A DNA stretch of 64,000 bases from Tahibacter aquaticus (GCF_004363655.1 NZ_SNZH01000009.1:62792-126791); one strand, 5' to 3'. Shown: positions 9,093 to 18,085, counted from the first letter of the stretch. Notes: generated from the sequence alone by a model not told the origin. Numbers and translations: made by a program.

Positions 9093-10256
9093 ATGACTGC
9101 CAAACCTGCCAACCGCCCGCTGAGTCCCGAACAGCTCGGCCACTTCGCTGCCGAACTCGACGCGCTGCGTGCACGCACCGCGGCAACGCTGGGCCAGCGC
9201 GATGCGGACTATATCCGCGCCATCGTCGCCGCCGTGCGCTATACCGGCCTGGCCGGGCGCACCCTGCTGTTCGTCGGTGCCATCGGCGGTGCCTTCCTGC
9301 CGCTGCTGCTCTGGCCTGCCTGCATCGCCGGCACCTTGCTGCTGGCCTTGTCCAAGATTCTGGAAAATATGGAACTTGGCCACAATGTGATGCACGGCCA
9401 GTACGACTGGATGCGCGACCCGCATCTGGACGGCAAGACCTACGAGTGGGATATCGCCGGCACCGGCGACAACTGGCGCAAGACACATAACTACCAGCAC
9501 CACACCTGGACCAATGTGCGCGGCATGGACGACGACGTCGGCTACGGCCTGCTGCGGCTGTTTCCGGAACAGCGCTGGAAGCCGTTCTATCTGCTGCAGC
9601 CCGCGATCGCCGTGATCTTCGCCATCCTGTTCGAATGGGGCGTGGCGATCCAGGATCTGCGCCTGGGCCGCTGGTTTGCCGGCAAGGTCAACAATGCAAC
9701 GATGCGCGAACAGTTCCGTCCGGTCGGCCGCAAGATGGCGCACCAGGTGGTGAAGGATTACGTGTTGTTCCCGCTGCTGGCCGGTCCGTTCTTCCTGCCC
9801 GTGCTGCTGGGCAATATCGTCGCCAACGTACTGCGCAACCTGTGGACGTATACCATTATCTTCTGCGGCCATTTCACCGCAGATGCGGAAACCTTTGCCA
9901 AGGCCTCGGTCGCGGGCGAGTCGCGCGGGCAGTGGTACCTGCGCCAGCTGCGCGGTTCGTCCAACCTGGCCGGCGGCAGGCTGCTGAACCTGCTCTCGGG
10001 CAATCTCAGCCACCAGATCGAGCATCACTTTTATCCCGACCTCCCGGCCAACCGCTATGCGGCAATGGCAGTAGAGGTGCGCGAGATCTGCAGCCGCTAC
10101 GGCCAGCACTACAACACGGGTTCCCTGCCGAGACAGTTCGGGCAGGTGATCTGGCGTATCCTGCGGCATGCTTTTCCGAGCCGTCCTGCCGAACCGCTGT
10201 CGGCGGCGGCATCTGTTGCATCGCCGCTGACGGGCGCCCAGTCCAGCTCCGCATGA
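9093..10256 (+). CDS. desB: membrane fatty-acid (acyl-CoA) desaturase, DesB-like
   Basis: A 387-residue integral membrane protein whose start follows the reductase stop by 7 nt, indicating one transcript. The three di-iron histidine boxes are complete: GHNVMH (about residue 93), HNYQHH (about 132) and HQIEHH (about 307). Hydrophobic pairs of helices lie between them. It should introduce a cis double bond into saturated acyl chains using electrons from the adjacent ferredoxin reductase. By analogy with P. aeruginosa DesB it would be a delta-9 acyl-CoA desaturase, but regiospecificity cannot be read from sequence. Confidence 0.92.
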   Translation: MTAKPANRPLSPEQLGHFAAELDALRARTAATLGQRDADYIRAIVAAVRYTGLAGRTLLFVGAIGGAFLPLLLWPACIAGTLLLALSKILENMELGHNVMHGQYDWMRDPHLDGKTYEWDIAGTGDNWRKTHNYQHHTWTNVRGMDDDVGYGLLRLFPEQRWKPFYLLQPAIAVIFAILFEWGVAIQDLRLGRWFAGKVNNATMREQFRPVGRKMAHQVVKDYVLFPLLAGPFFLPVLLGNIVANVLRNLWTYTIIFCGHFTADAETFAKASVAGESRGQWYLRQLRGSSNLAGGRLLNLLSGNLSHQIEHHFYPDLPANRYAAMAVEVREICSRYGQHYNTGSLPRQFGQVIWRILRHAFPSRPAEPLSAAASVASPLTGAQSSSA

Positions 10257-10285
10257 CGATGCCGGCAACTGTCGATGAGGTAGCA

Positions 10286-10942
10286 ATGAGCAACACCCAT
10301 ACGCTGCGCGAGGAAATCGCCAACGCGCTGACGCATGGCCTGGGTGCGGTGGTCGCGCTCGGTGCCGGCGCTGTGCTGGTGACGCTGACGGCGCTGTGGG
10401 GCGACGGCTGGCAACTGGCCGGCGCTATCGTGTTCTGCGTCGCCTTGCTGCTGCTGTACGTCGCCTCGACGCTGTACCACGCTATTCCCCATGCCGGTGC
10501 CAAGGCTCACCTGAAGGTGTTCGACCACTGCGCCATCTACCTGCTGATTGCCGGCACCTATACGCCATTCACCCTGATCAGCCTGCGCGGCAGCACGGGC
10601 TGGGCCCTGTTCGCCATGATATGGACGCTGGCCTTTGCCGGCATCGTGTTCAAATTGTTCTTCACTGGCCGCTTCAAGCTGGTCTCCACGCTGATGTACA
10701 TCGCGATGGGCTGGATGGCCGCGCTGGCGGTCGGCCCCATGCTCAAGCAGCTCGATGCCTGGACCCTGGGCTGGTTGCTGGCTGGTGGCCTGGCCTATAC
10801 CGCCGGCACCTTGTTCTACCTCAACCAGCGCATCCGCTATTCGCATGCGATCTGGCATGGTTTCGTCATCGCCGGCAGCGTCTGTCATTTCGTCGCGGTG
10901 TCGCTGCAGGTGCTTTCGCCGTCGGCGGTGCCGCAGACTTAG
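10286..10942 (+). CDS. hemolysin III (HlyIII/TrhA) family membrane protein
   Basis: A 218-residue protein with seven predicted membrane helices. Family motifs are present: STLYHAIPH early, then FDHCAIYLLIAGTYTPF, and HAIWHGFVIAGSVCHF near the end, which hold the conserved metal-site histidines of the HlyIII/PAQR fold. The ATG at 10286 has GAGG about 8 nt upstream. A second ATG at 10253 overlaps the desaturase stop and cannot be excluded, and it would couple translation. TrhA in E. coli has been linked to membrane energetics and fluidity, so its place after a desaturase makes sense, but its substrate is unknown. Confidence 0.9.
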   Translation: MSNTHTLREEIANALTHGLGAVVALGAGAVLVTLTALWGDGWQLAGAIVFCVALLLLYVASTLYHAIPHAGAKAHLKVFDHCAIYLLIAGTYTPFTLISLRGSTGWALFAMIWTLAFAGIVFKLFFTGRFKLVSTLMYIAMGWMAALAVGPMLKQLDAWTLGWLLAGGLAYTAGTLFYLNQRIRYSHAIWHGFVIAGSVCHFVAVSLQVLSPSAVPQT

Positions 10943-10967
10943 GCCTGCCCGATTCGAACTGGCCGCC

Positions 10968-11492
10968 ATGTCCGCGGTAGTTGTCACTGCGTACAACCCT
11001 GAGTGGCCGCGCTGCTTTGCCGGCGTACGCGCCGAACTGCACCGCGTGTTCGCACCGTTGCCAGTCGCCGTCGAGCATATCGGCAGCACCGCCGTTGCAG
11101 GGCTGGCGGCGAAACCGGTCATCGACGTACTGCTGGGCGCAGACTCGCTGCGTAGCATCGAATCGAAAATTCCGGCGCTGGGCGAACGCGGCTATTCCTA
11201 TGTGGCGAAATACGAGCGCGAACTGCCGCTGCGGCGCTATTTCGTCAAGTCTGCCGCAACCCCGTTCCGCATCCACCTGCATGCGGTCGAGCAGGGTTCG
11301 CGTCTTTGGCAGGAACACCTGGCTTTCCGCGATGCGCTGCGCGCGGATGCGGCCCTGCGCGCGCAGTACCAGTCGCTGAAGCTTCGCCTCGCCGAAGCGT
11401 TCGCTGCTGACAAGTCGGCCTACACGTCGGCCAAGAGTCCGTTCATCGTGGCTGCCCTTGCCGCCATCCTCGGGAATGTGCATGCCGGCTGA
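10968..11492 (+). CDS. GrpB family protein (UPF0157)
   Basis: A 174-residue protein starting 25 nt after the HlyIII stop. It shows the GrpB signature: YNPEWPRCF at the N-terminus, VEHIGSTAVAGLAAKPVIDV with the nucleotidyltransferase-like GS and Asp residues (about 37-55), and FRIHLHAVEQGSRLWQEHLAFRDALR. The family has a nucleotidyltransferase-like fold and is sometimes fused to dephospho-CoA kinase. Its reaction is not established. It probably shares a transcript with the HlyIII gene. Confidence 0.9.
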   Translation: MSAVVVTAYNPEWPRCFAGVRAELHRVFAPLPVAVEHIGSTAVAGLAAKPVIDVLLGADSLRSIESKIPALGERGYSYVAKYERELPLRRYFVKSAATPFRIHLHAVEQGSRLWQEHLAFRDALRADAALRAQYQSLKLRLAEAFAADKSAYTSAKSPFIVAALAAILGNVHAG

Positions 11493-11841
11493 CGCTGCGT
11501 CCTCGCCGGGTGCAAGGGGGGCGCATCGCGGCAAGCGCGGTTGGCGGCACGGATTGCTGCGAGGCTGGCGTATTTGCCTGAGCCATCCGGCAGGTCTTCC
11601 TGCTGGCTGGACCGTGCGCCTTGGCCTGAAGCCCGCGTCTTCCAGAAAAATATACAAAGATAAATCGACTGCCTTCGCTGGAAACGACGCCGACACCCGC
11701 AGCGCATACCGGTCGCGCGAGGGCGCCGCCTCTGCCCACTACCGCATCGCGGAACGGCCCCCGTGCAAAGTATCCGTGTGGCTTTCGCCGGCAGCACAGC
11801 GCGGCTAGAGTAGGCCGAGGCCTGTACAGGGATAGTCGAAA
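11493..11841. other. intergenic region
   Basis: No convincing gene, repeat or hairpin is seen. A short AT-richer patch at about 11641-11670 stands out from the GC-rich surroundings and could be part of a promoter. The last 60 nt must carry the leader of the TPR gene. Confidence 0.3.
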
Positions 11842-13578
11842 ATGGCGCAGCATCCCCGTTTTGAACCGTTCAAAGCTGCCTGGCAGGCGGCGGACTATGC
11901 GCAGGCTCTGGGCCATATCGAGGCCGTGATCGCCGATCATCCGCGCGTTGCGGCGCTGCACTGGTATCGCGCCAGTTGCCTGCTCAAGCTCGAACGCTAT
12001 GTGCAGGCGCTGGCCGCCTGCACCCAGGTGCTTTTGCTGCAGCCCGACCACGCGCCAGCCCTGGTCATGCAGGTGCAGCTGGACGGGGCGGGCGACGAGC
12101 ATGACGAAGAGCCGACACGGGCCAAAATGGCGGTGCTGGAACGCAACGCTGTCGCGCGCCTGCAACGGCATATTGCGCAGCTGCGGCGCGCGATCGTGCT
12201 GGACCCGACCCTGGCCGATGCCTATTTCGTCCTGTTCCAGGTGCTCTCGCAGGATGCGCTGATGCGCAGCGGCGGCAGCGAACTGGCGCCACCGGGTGGC
12301 GAGGCCGACGCGCTGCTCGATCGCGCTATTGCGCTGGCGCCCGATCGTATCGAGTTCCGCCTTGCCCGGGCAGAGCGGCTGCGTCTGTGCGCGATGCAGG
12401 TTTCCGACGCGACTCCCGAGGCCGACTGCGTCGTCGGCGTCCATGGCGTGCCGTATCGGCGCAGCGATCTCGAAGCCGCTCTGGGCGAATTCGAGTACTG
12501 CGCCCAGCTGGACGGCGGTAGCCGCTACCTCGTGCGCATGGGAATGATGCTGCACGAGCTGCAGCGCTTCGACGAAGCCGTGGCGCAGTACGACCGCGCC
12601 TTGCAGCTGCTGCCGGCGGATTCGCCACAGCGCGAACTCATTCTGGGACAGCGCCGGCGCTCGGAAAACAACGGCGCGGGCGAGCGCGAGGAAGTGGCCG
12701 CGCTGATGGAAAGCATGATCGCACGGGGCGATCGCAATCAGGATGACGACAGCGTGGCCACCGGCTTGCTGGGGGCGGCGCGGGCCGTGCGCCGTGGCAG
12801 AAGCGTCGCCGCCGCGATGGAGGCGCGTTTTGCCGAATCGCCGGACGATCTGATTGCCGCGAATATCGCCGAGCAAATCCTCAATGTCGCCTACGAAGAC
12901 CCTCCGCAGCTGATCCACGCCGACAGTGCCGACTTTCCAGCCTATCAGCGCAAATACGCCGCGCAGCAGCACCAAGCGCTGGTAGCCGCCGGGGTCCGCC
13001 CTGTCGCCTATGCCGAGGCATCGGGCATGACACGGACCCTGGGGCAGCGCGTACTGCTGGGGCTTTATGTCGACGACAGCGGCGGGATTGCCGTCGACAC
13101 CTACGCGATGCAGCCGAAATGGCCCGGCCTGCTGGCATTCCTGTGGCTGCTCGTTACCGGCAAGTGGAAGACCCAGCGCATGACCGAGTGCATCACCTGC
13201 TTCGACGACGACGGTTACCTGATTACGCAGTACGAGAACTCCTCGCCCTTCGTCTATGGCGGCAGGATCGCTGTCGAGCGGCTTCCGCGCGGCACCAGCG
13301 TGGCATCGCTGCTGGGCCGACATATCGAGCGTGTCGCCGCCTACCAGCAAGAGCATCTACAGGCGCGTGCGCTGAAGGCCACGGATCTCGCCACCATCGA
13401 CGCCAACTGGCGTCGCGGACAAGCCATCAAACACGCCTACCGGCGCTCGGTCGGCTATGTCACGGACAGCGAACTGCGTGGCCTGCTGGGCGCAAACTTC
13501 GAGCGCTACGCCGGCAAGGTCCGGCAAAAGCTGCAGGAGCTGGCTGTCGATCGCGATGCAGCCACACGCGACAGTTGA
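11842..13578 (+). CDS. TPR-repeat protein of unknown function
   Basis: A 578-residue soluble protein without a signal peptide. TPR-like helix pairs occur at about 5-80 (YAQALGHIEAVIADHP; YRASCLLKLERYVQALAAC) and again at 120-270 (LRRAIVLDPTLADAYF; FDEAVAQYDRALQLLP). The second half (about 330-560) is a separate domain that I do not recognise; it contains a hydrophobic stretch WPGLLAFLWLLV and a beta-rich part around CITCFDDDGYLITQYENSSPF. The protein may be an adaptor that binds partners through its TPRs. The next gene is only 65 nt downstream and may be co-transcribed. Confidence 0.8.
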   Translation: MAQHPRFEPFKAAWQAADYAQALGHIEAVIADHPRVAALHWYRASCLLKLERYVQALAACTQVLLLQPDHAPALVMQVQLDGAGDEHDEEPTRAKMAVLERNAVARLQRHIAQLRRAIVLDPTLADAYFVLFQVLSQDALMRSGGSELAPPGGEADALLDRAIALAPDRIEFRLARAERLRLCAMQVSDATPEADCVVGVHGVPYRRSDLEAALGEFEYCAQLDGGSRYLVRMGMMLHELQRFDEAVAQYDRALQLLPADSPQRELILGQRRRSENNGAGEREEVAALMESMIARGDRNQDDDSVATGLLGAARAVRRGRSVAAAMEARFAESPDDLIAANIAEQILNVAYEDPPQLIHADSADFPAYQRKYAAQQHQALVAAGVRPVAYAEASGMTRTLGQRVLLGLYVDDSGGIAVDTYAMQPKWPGLLAFLWLLVTGKWKTQRMTECITCFDDDGYLITQYENSSPFVYGGRIAVERLPRGTSVASLLGRHIERVAAYQQEHLQARALKATDLATIDANWRRGQAIKHAYRRSVGYVTDSELRGLLGANFERYAGKVRQKLQELAVDRDAATRDS

Positions 13579-13643
13579 GCCGCAGCGCCTGAACCGGCGT
13601 CCACTGCATCCGACCCACGACACGCAGACCATCACGGACTTTC

Positions 13644-14651
13644 ATGCCGACTCATTCGCCAGTGCCACTGCTCGCCGAACCGCCGCCGCCGTTGCTGTTG
13701 AGCCAGGAAGCCCGCGCGCAAGGCGCGGCTGATCTGGCCGAAACCGCGCAGTGGCGCTATCGCTTGCGCTATCTGCACGAACACCGGGCCCAGGACGAGG
13801 TGATCGTCATGGCCTCGTTCAACGTTCCGCCATCGGAAGACGCGGTGGCGACTGCGCCGGGCGATGCGCCGTCCCGTGCCGATTACCGGCTCAGCGCACG
13901 GCTCGACTTCAGCGAGGATGGAGAGAACATCGTCGCACTGCGGCTGAGCTGCGAGCAGGGCGAGCCGGGGCCGGCGGGCTGTTGGCCGTATGCCGACTAT
14001 GCGTCGTCCGATGGGCTGCTGGTCGATCTCGGCAACGGTGCCGGCGAAGGTGGGGTGCGCTGCTATGTCTTCGAGCCGGCGCTGCCGTACGAAGGCTGGC
14101 CGGCCATCGGCCTGAGCTGGGACGGACTGAATGTGGCCGGCGCACAGAATGCCCGTGCCGCGCTGGCCGTGGTGCGCAATCGTGGCCTGGTCGACGAGGC
14201 TGCCACAGTGGAATCGGTCTACCGCACGCCGAGTGTCGCGGCCACCGTCGCGGTAGCGCCGCACAACCGGTGGCCGCACGCCATCGACATCGGCACCCTC
14301 GCCGATAGCGTGGAGACGGCGCTGAATGCAGCATTTGCCACATTGTTCGGTGAGCGCTGGGTCGGCCAGCCGGTGACGCTGGGGCTGTCCTACGGCTATT
14401 CGCCGCTGCCCGGCGCCGAGCCCGATACCGCGCCGATGCTGTATCTGCCGGTCGGCCTGCATCCGAAACTGCCGCTGGAGCCAGCGACGGCAACGCTGCT
14501 CGCCGGCCTGCTCGCCAGCTGGAAGGATGCGGCGCAGCCGCCGGAGACCGCGGGCGAGTGGGCGTTTTCGCTCGCGCTGTTTTCGCAGGTCGATACGCAA
14601 GCGGTGCAGCCGCTGCTCGATCTGGGGCGGCTGGTCTACCGCTTGCGCTAA
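13644..14651 (+). CDS. hypothetical protein
   Basis: A 335-residue protein with no signal peptide and no long hydrophobic helix. It opens with a proline-rich stretch (AEPPPPLLL), then an aromatic segment at about 34-60 (WRYRLRYLHEHRAQDEV followed by ASFN) that recalls beta-sandwich proteins. The remainder is moderately beta-rich with several YG and WP motifs. I do not recognise the family. Codon use matches its neighbours, and the gene follows the TPR gene closely, so the two may work together. Confidence 0.65.
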   Translation: MPTHSPVPLLAEPPPPLLLSQEARAQGAADLAETAQWRYRLRYLHEHRAQDEVIVMASFNVPPSEDAVATAPGDAPSRADYRLSARLDFSEDGENIVALRLSCEQGEPGPAGCWPYADYASSDGLLVDLGNGAGEGGVRCYVFEPALPYEGWPAIGLSWDGLNVAGAQNARAALAVVRNRGLVDEAATVESVYRTPSVAATVAVAPHNRWPHAIDIGTLADSVETALNAAFATLFGERWVGQPVTLGLSYGYSPLPGAEPDTAPMLYLPVGLHPKLPLEPATATLLAGLLASWKDAAQPPETAGEWAFSLALFSQVDTQAVQPLLDLGRLVYRLR

Positions 14652-14979
14652 AGGGCGGCTGCCCATCTGCCGCTCCGGGCGCGGGCCGCCACTGCGTCGC
14701 TTCGCCCTGCGCCTGGCATTTCGTCGCACTGCCGCTGCAGGTGCTTGCGCCGGCAGCGGCGATGGCGTTGCCGTTCCCTGTGTTTTTGCGAGGCCTGTCG
14801 TGGCTTAGCGGCAGGGTGCGAACAAGTCTCCTTAAGTATTGATGCATATTGCGCAATCATGGAATGGAGTATCAAATTTATCTATTGAATCCAATTAAAA
14901 AAATATTTTAGGAATATATTTAAAATTTTCCCGATAGGGCGTACCGTGCTCCGGCACGATCACCCACGGGAGAGTCTCC
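14652..14979. promoter_or_regulatory. AT-rich leader and promoter region with HlyIII-like fragment
   Basis: The first half holds a fragment at 14717-14761 resembling the 3' end of the HlyIII gene. From about 14830 to 14935 the sequence turns strikingly AT-rich, including long A and T tracts, unlike the rest of the window. This island sits 45-150 nt upstream of the ATG at 14980 and probably contains the promoter of the cytochrome/VWD gene, possibly with curved DNA or a binding site for an AT-preferring regulator. Confidence 0.5.
14717..14761 (+). pseudogene. fragment matching the HlyIII C-terminal coding sequence
   Basis: Over 45 nt this stretch matches 10886-10930 of the HlyIII gene at 38 positions by eye. 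It translates as HFVALPLQVLAPA, against HFVAVSLQVLSPS in the intact protein. No further homologous sequence is evident upstream, so it would be a short remnant of a paralogue or of a partial duplication. Chance similarity in GC-rich coding-like DNA cannot be fully excluded. Confidence 0.35.
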
Positions 14980-17295
14980 ATGCAGGTCAGATCGCAGGCG
15001 CAGCGTTTGTTTGCGTCGGTTGTTGCTGTTTTTCTCGGCGTCTCGGGCAGCCTGTGGTCAGGCCAGGCACTTTCCCAGGACGAGCAGCCCATCGCCACCA
15101 TTGGCCACGGCGCGTTTTTCGATAGCGCTGGCAGGCAGATCACGCTGACCCAGGCGTCCGTTGCGCAGATACAGTCCTGGTACCGCGCCGACCTGTTGTC
15201 CGGCCTGGACGAACGCAAGCAGGCCGAACTCGCCCAGTTCGAGAACGACCTGTATGCCGGCGTGCCGGAAAAAGGCCAGGCGCGGCTGATTTTCCAGCAG
15301 CGCGCGCTGGAGTGGCTGTACGTCAACTCGACGCTGCAGCAGGAAGATCAACGAACGCTGGGCAAGCTGCGCGCGCTGGATTTTGCGCTGGGTTTCACGC
15401 TGCCTGAGCGCGCGGAGGCGAAGTTCGCCGGACAGGGCACGGTATTCGATCTCGACCCCGCCCTGGCCAGGAAACTGCAAGCCGTCAGGTCCATGCAAGC
15501 CGCGGCCCTCAAGACTGCGACGACGAACTCGGGCCTTGCCTATATCAACGAGTGCATCGCTGCGGGCGTGCCGATTCCACCGTCCATCGGCGTGATGGAT
15601 CCGGCCGGACTGACCGGCTGGAAAGTGCAGGGCTTCATCCCGACGGGGCTGCAATTCATCGTCGGCACGCCGGCCGAAGTGCGCACTTACCAGAGCACGT
15701 CGCCGCTGGGCATGTGCTACGCCTTGCCGCGCTACAGCAACGCCTTCATGACGACGGTCGCGCTGGACGGCGTCATCTGCCTGAGCCAGGTCACCTCCAA
15801 GGTCTGTATCTGGGACAACCAGATGATGGGTTCCACCTTCTCGTTCCTGGCCGGAGCAACGATACCGATTGGGGTGCCCAACCTGATGGTCGATCCGGCG
15901 GGGCGTTATCAGGCCGGCGGCAACGAACTGCTCGGCGGCAGCGGCGGCGTCTGTACCGATTGCCACGCGGGCGAGAATCCCTACATCACGCACCCCAAGG
16001 CCAACCTGGGTGCGTATCTGTGGGAAACCCTTTCCCAGCCGCCGCAGAACCTGCCGACGTTCGCGCCCAACCGCTACGACCCGCTAGTGCCGGCGAGCTG
16101 GCCGCAGAACCAGCTGTCGCAGGCCGGACCGACTGTTCCCGGCGTATGCGCCGGCTGCCACGTCAAGTTCAGCGCGGGGCGATTCCCGCACCTGTCCAAC
16201 CAGCTGCCGGACTATTGCAGCGTCATCCTGCCGCAGGCCATTGCCACGACCATGCCGCCGTTCTCTCCCGGCAGCGCGTCGGTCGTCGCCACGGCGTTCA
16301 AGAATGCCTACTGTTTCGCGCCGCCCAATGCCGCATCCGGCGATGCGGGCGATCCGCATATCACCACCACCAATGGCATCCACTACGATTTCCAGGCGGC
16401 CGGCGAATTCGTGGTGCTGAAGAACTCCGACAGCGGATTCGAGGTACAGAGCCGCCAGTCGCCGGTACAGACCAGCTTCATTCCGCCGGCCAATCCGTAT
16501 ACCGGCCTTGCCAGCTGCGTCAGCCTGAACACGGCAGTCGCCGCGCGCGTCGGCACGCACCGCGTCAGCTACCAGCCGGTGCGCGGTTCGGCCAACAAGG
16601 AGCAGATGCAGGTGCGCATCGACGGCGTGCCCGTGCAGCTGACGCCAACGCCGATCAACCTCGGCGGCGGCAATGTGGTGGTCAAGGCGGCGGCCGGCGA
16701 CGGACTGGAAATCCATTTCTCCGACGGCACCGATCTCACGGTCACGCCGCGCTTCTGGACCTCGGAGGGCTATTGGTATCTGGATATCGACGTACGCAAC
16801 ACGCCAGCCCGCGAAGGCATAGCCGGACACATACTTGCCGGCGACTGGCTGCCGCGTGCGCCAGACGGTTCGTCGTTCGGTCCGCGCCCGGTACCGCTGG
16901 CCAACCGGCATATCGTGCTGAACCAGATCTTCGCCGACGCCTGGCGTGTCAGCGCCACCAGCAGCCTGTTCGACTACGCGACCGGTACCTCGACGGCGAA
17001 CTTCACCGATCGTAACTGGCCGACGCCGAGCGGCGTCCCCTGCCGCACGTCGCTGCTGCCGAGCCGGCCTCCGCTGACGACGATGTGGCCCGAGCTGGCC
17101 CAGGAAGCCTGTCGCGGCATACAGAACGAAGCGAAGCTGGCGCATTGTGTGTTCGATGTCACCGTGATGGGCGATCGCGATGTGGCGCGCGGCTACTTCC
17201 CGCCTGGCGGTACCGGCGGTGGAACTGGCGGCGACACCGCGCCGACCGGCATGACTGTTGCGAGTCCGCCCGTGCAAAGCACGCACGGCGAGTGA
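14980..17295 (+). CDS. secreted protein with two CxxCH haem motifs and a VWD domain
   Basis: A 771-residue exported protein with a signal peptide (about 1-32, LFASVVAVFLGVSGSLW). The middle has two c-type haem attachment motifs, CTDCH (325-329) and CAGCH (390-394), in a region that otherwise looks like a cytochrome-associated domain. From about 457 a von Willebrand factor D-type domain begins with GDPHITTTNGIHYDFQAAGEF and continues with a beta-rich part and a cysteine-containing end. The C-terminus is Gly/Thr-rich and low-complexity. It should be a periplasmic or surface haem protein. The redox partner and substrate are unknown. An inverted repeat just after the stop could end transcription. 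Confidence 0.85.
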   Translation: MQVRSQAQRLFASVVAVFLGVSGSLWSGQALSQDEQPIATIGHGAFFDSAGRQITLTQASVAQIQSWYRADLLSGLDERKQAELAQFENDLYAGVPEKGQARLIFQQRALEWLYVNSTLQQEDQRTLGKLRALDFALGFTLPERAEAKFAGQGTVFDLDPALARKLQAVRSMQAAALKTATTNSGLAYINECIAAGVPIPPSIGVMDPAGLTGWKVQGFIPTGLQFIVGTPAEVRTYQSTSPLGMCYALPRYSNAFMTTVALDGVICLSQVTSKVCIWDNQMMGSTFSFLAGATIPIGVPNLMVDPAGRYQAGGNELLGGSGGVCTDCHAGENPYITHPKANLGAYLWETLSQPPQNLPTFAPNRYDPLVPASWPQNQLSQAGPTVPGVCAGCHVKFSAGRFPHLSNQLPDYCSVILPQAIATTMPPFSPGSASVVATAFKNAYCFAPPNAASGDAGDPHITTTNGIHYDFQAAGEFVVLKNSDSGFEVQSRQSPVQTSFIPPANPYTGLASCVSLNTAVAARVGTHRVSYQPVRGSANKEQMQVRIDGVPVQLTPTPINLGGGNVVVKAAAGDGLEIHFSDGTDLTVTPRFWTSEGYWYLDIDVRNTPAREGIAGHILAGDWLPRAPDGSSFGPRPVPLANRHIVLNQIFADAWRVSATSSLFDYATGTSTANFTDRNWPTPSGVPCRTSLLPSRPPLTTMWPELAQEACRGIQNEAKLAHCVFDVTVMGDRDVARGYFPPGGTGGGTGGDTAPTGMTVASPPVQSTHGE

Positions 17296-17315
17296 GCAAC
17301 TGACGCGGGCAACAA

Positions 17316-17348
17316 CGGTGCCGATGCGGAACATGCGCATCGGCACCG
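17316..17348 (+). terminator. hairpin after the cytochrome/VWD gene
   Basis: CGGTGCCGATGCG and CGCATCGGCACCG form a perfect 13-bp stem with a 7-nt loop, 20 nt after the stop codon. The following bases contain only a short T run, so it may be a weak intrinsic terminator or a 3' stabilising stem. Confidence 0.6.
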
Positions 17349-17761
17349 CTCGTGTTTCGCGAGTGGAAGCGGACTGGCATATGCCGCTGCACCGCCGCTC
17401 GCGTGCGGCCGCCGCGCAAGCGAGCCTTCGCTCGGTCCGCTGCTGTATCCGGCGGCCGCCCACTTCATGTTCTGCAGCAATCGAAGCGTGCTCGGCAGGC
17501 GCGGTTTCCCGATCTCGCCACGAACGGGAGACGCCCGCGCCTGAACGATCGATGGAATTTTGTAGAAAAGTAAAAAACTTACCCGCGGTGTTGTCGGAAC
17601 AGGGCACGTACCTGTCGCAGCGAACAGGCGAGCTGCGTTCGGCCGGCTGACCTCACGCAGGCTCCGGCGCGTTGGCTTGGCCTTGAAGACAAGCTGTCCC
17701 TGTCCCTGTCGTTTCCGCGGCAAGCACCGATCAGACCATTCCTCTAAAGTCCGGCCTCGCC

Positions 17762-17975
17762 CCTGATGTTTCCCCGGCTTTTCTTGATGATTTTGTACGT
17801 GCGTTAGGCAGATGCAGAGCACTGCGGTAGACAATCGCCGTCAGTGATCAAGTCGGACATCGGCTTAGCTCAACGGCAAGCACCATCCACCCCCAGCCCA
17901 ACGGGCCGGAGGATTGGGTGGGGATGGTGTGGTTTTTACGGCTGTAAACATGAAAAAAGCCGGGGAAACGTCAGG
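17762..17975. ncRNA. candidate structured RNA or small inverted-repeat element
   Basis: Arms at 17762-17782 and 17955-17975 are complementary over 21 nt with one position that would be a G-U pair in RNA (core GCCGGGGAAAC). Between them lies a second hairpin, CACCATCC (17881-17888) with GGATGGTG (about 17922-17929), followed by TGTGGTTTTT. The nested structure could be a non-coding RNA, a leader with attenuator, or a MITE-like element. The sequence offers no decisive choice between these. Confidence 0.4.
17881..17937 (+). terminator. hairpin followed by T run
   Basis: Perfect 8-bp stem CACCATCC/GGATGGTG, extended by further CCC/GGG pairs, then TGTGGTTTTT. This is the form of an intrinsic terminator. 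It lies about 590 nt past the nearest upstream gene, so it would end an independent short transcript or an attenuated leader. Confidence 0.5.
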
Positions 17976-18085
17976 CCTCGCCCAATCGGCGAAATAGTGC
18001 AAAAAGTGCGGGTTTGTGCGAGTAACGCGTAATCCGCATGCGTAGGCAATTGCGCCGCCTGCCGGGCACGTGTGACGCTAGGCGC

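Larger units (their letters stand above)
17296..18085. other. structured intergenic region upstream of the ECF gene
   Basis: No gene is supported in these 790 nt. They hold a terminator-like hairpin right after the previous stop (17316-17348), a moderately AT-rich patch near 17560-17580, and a long-range inverted repeat enclosing a hairpin with a T run (17762-17975). The ECF sigma gene promoter should lie downstream of this. Confidence 0.5.

Noticed and set aside
11458-11808. 116-codon reading frame between GrpB and TPR genes
   Set aside because: It overlaps the end of the GrpB gene, has no ribosome site and no recognisable composition or motif.
17860-17935. tRNA-like stretch (GGCTTAGCTCAACGGCAAGC resembles a D arm)
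   Set aside because: No acceptor stem, anticodon arm or TTCGAAT-type T arm can be built around it. The sequence is better explained by the T-run hairpin.
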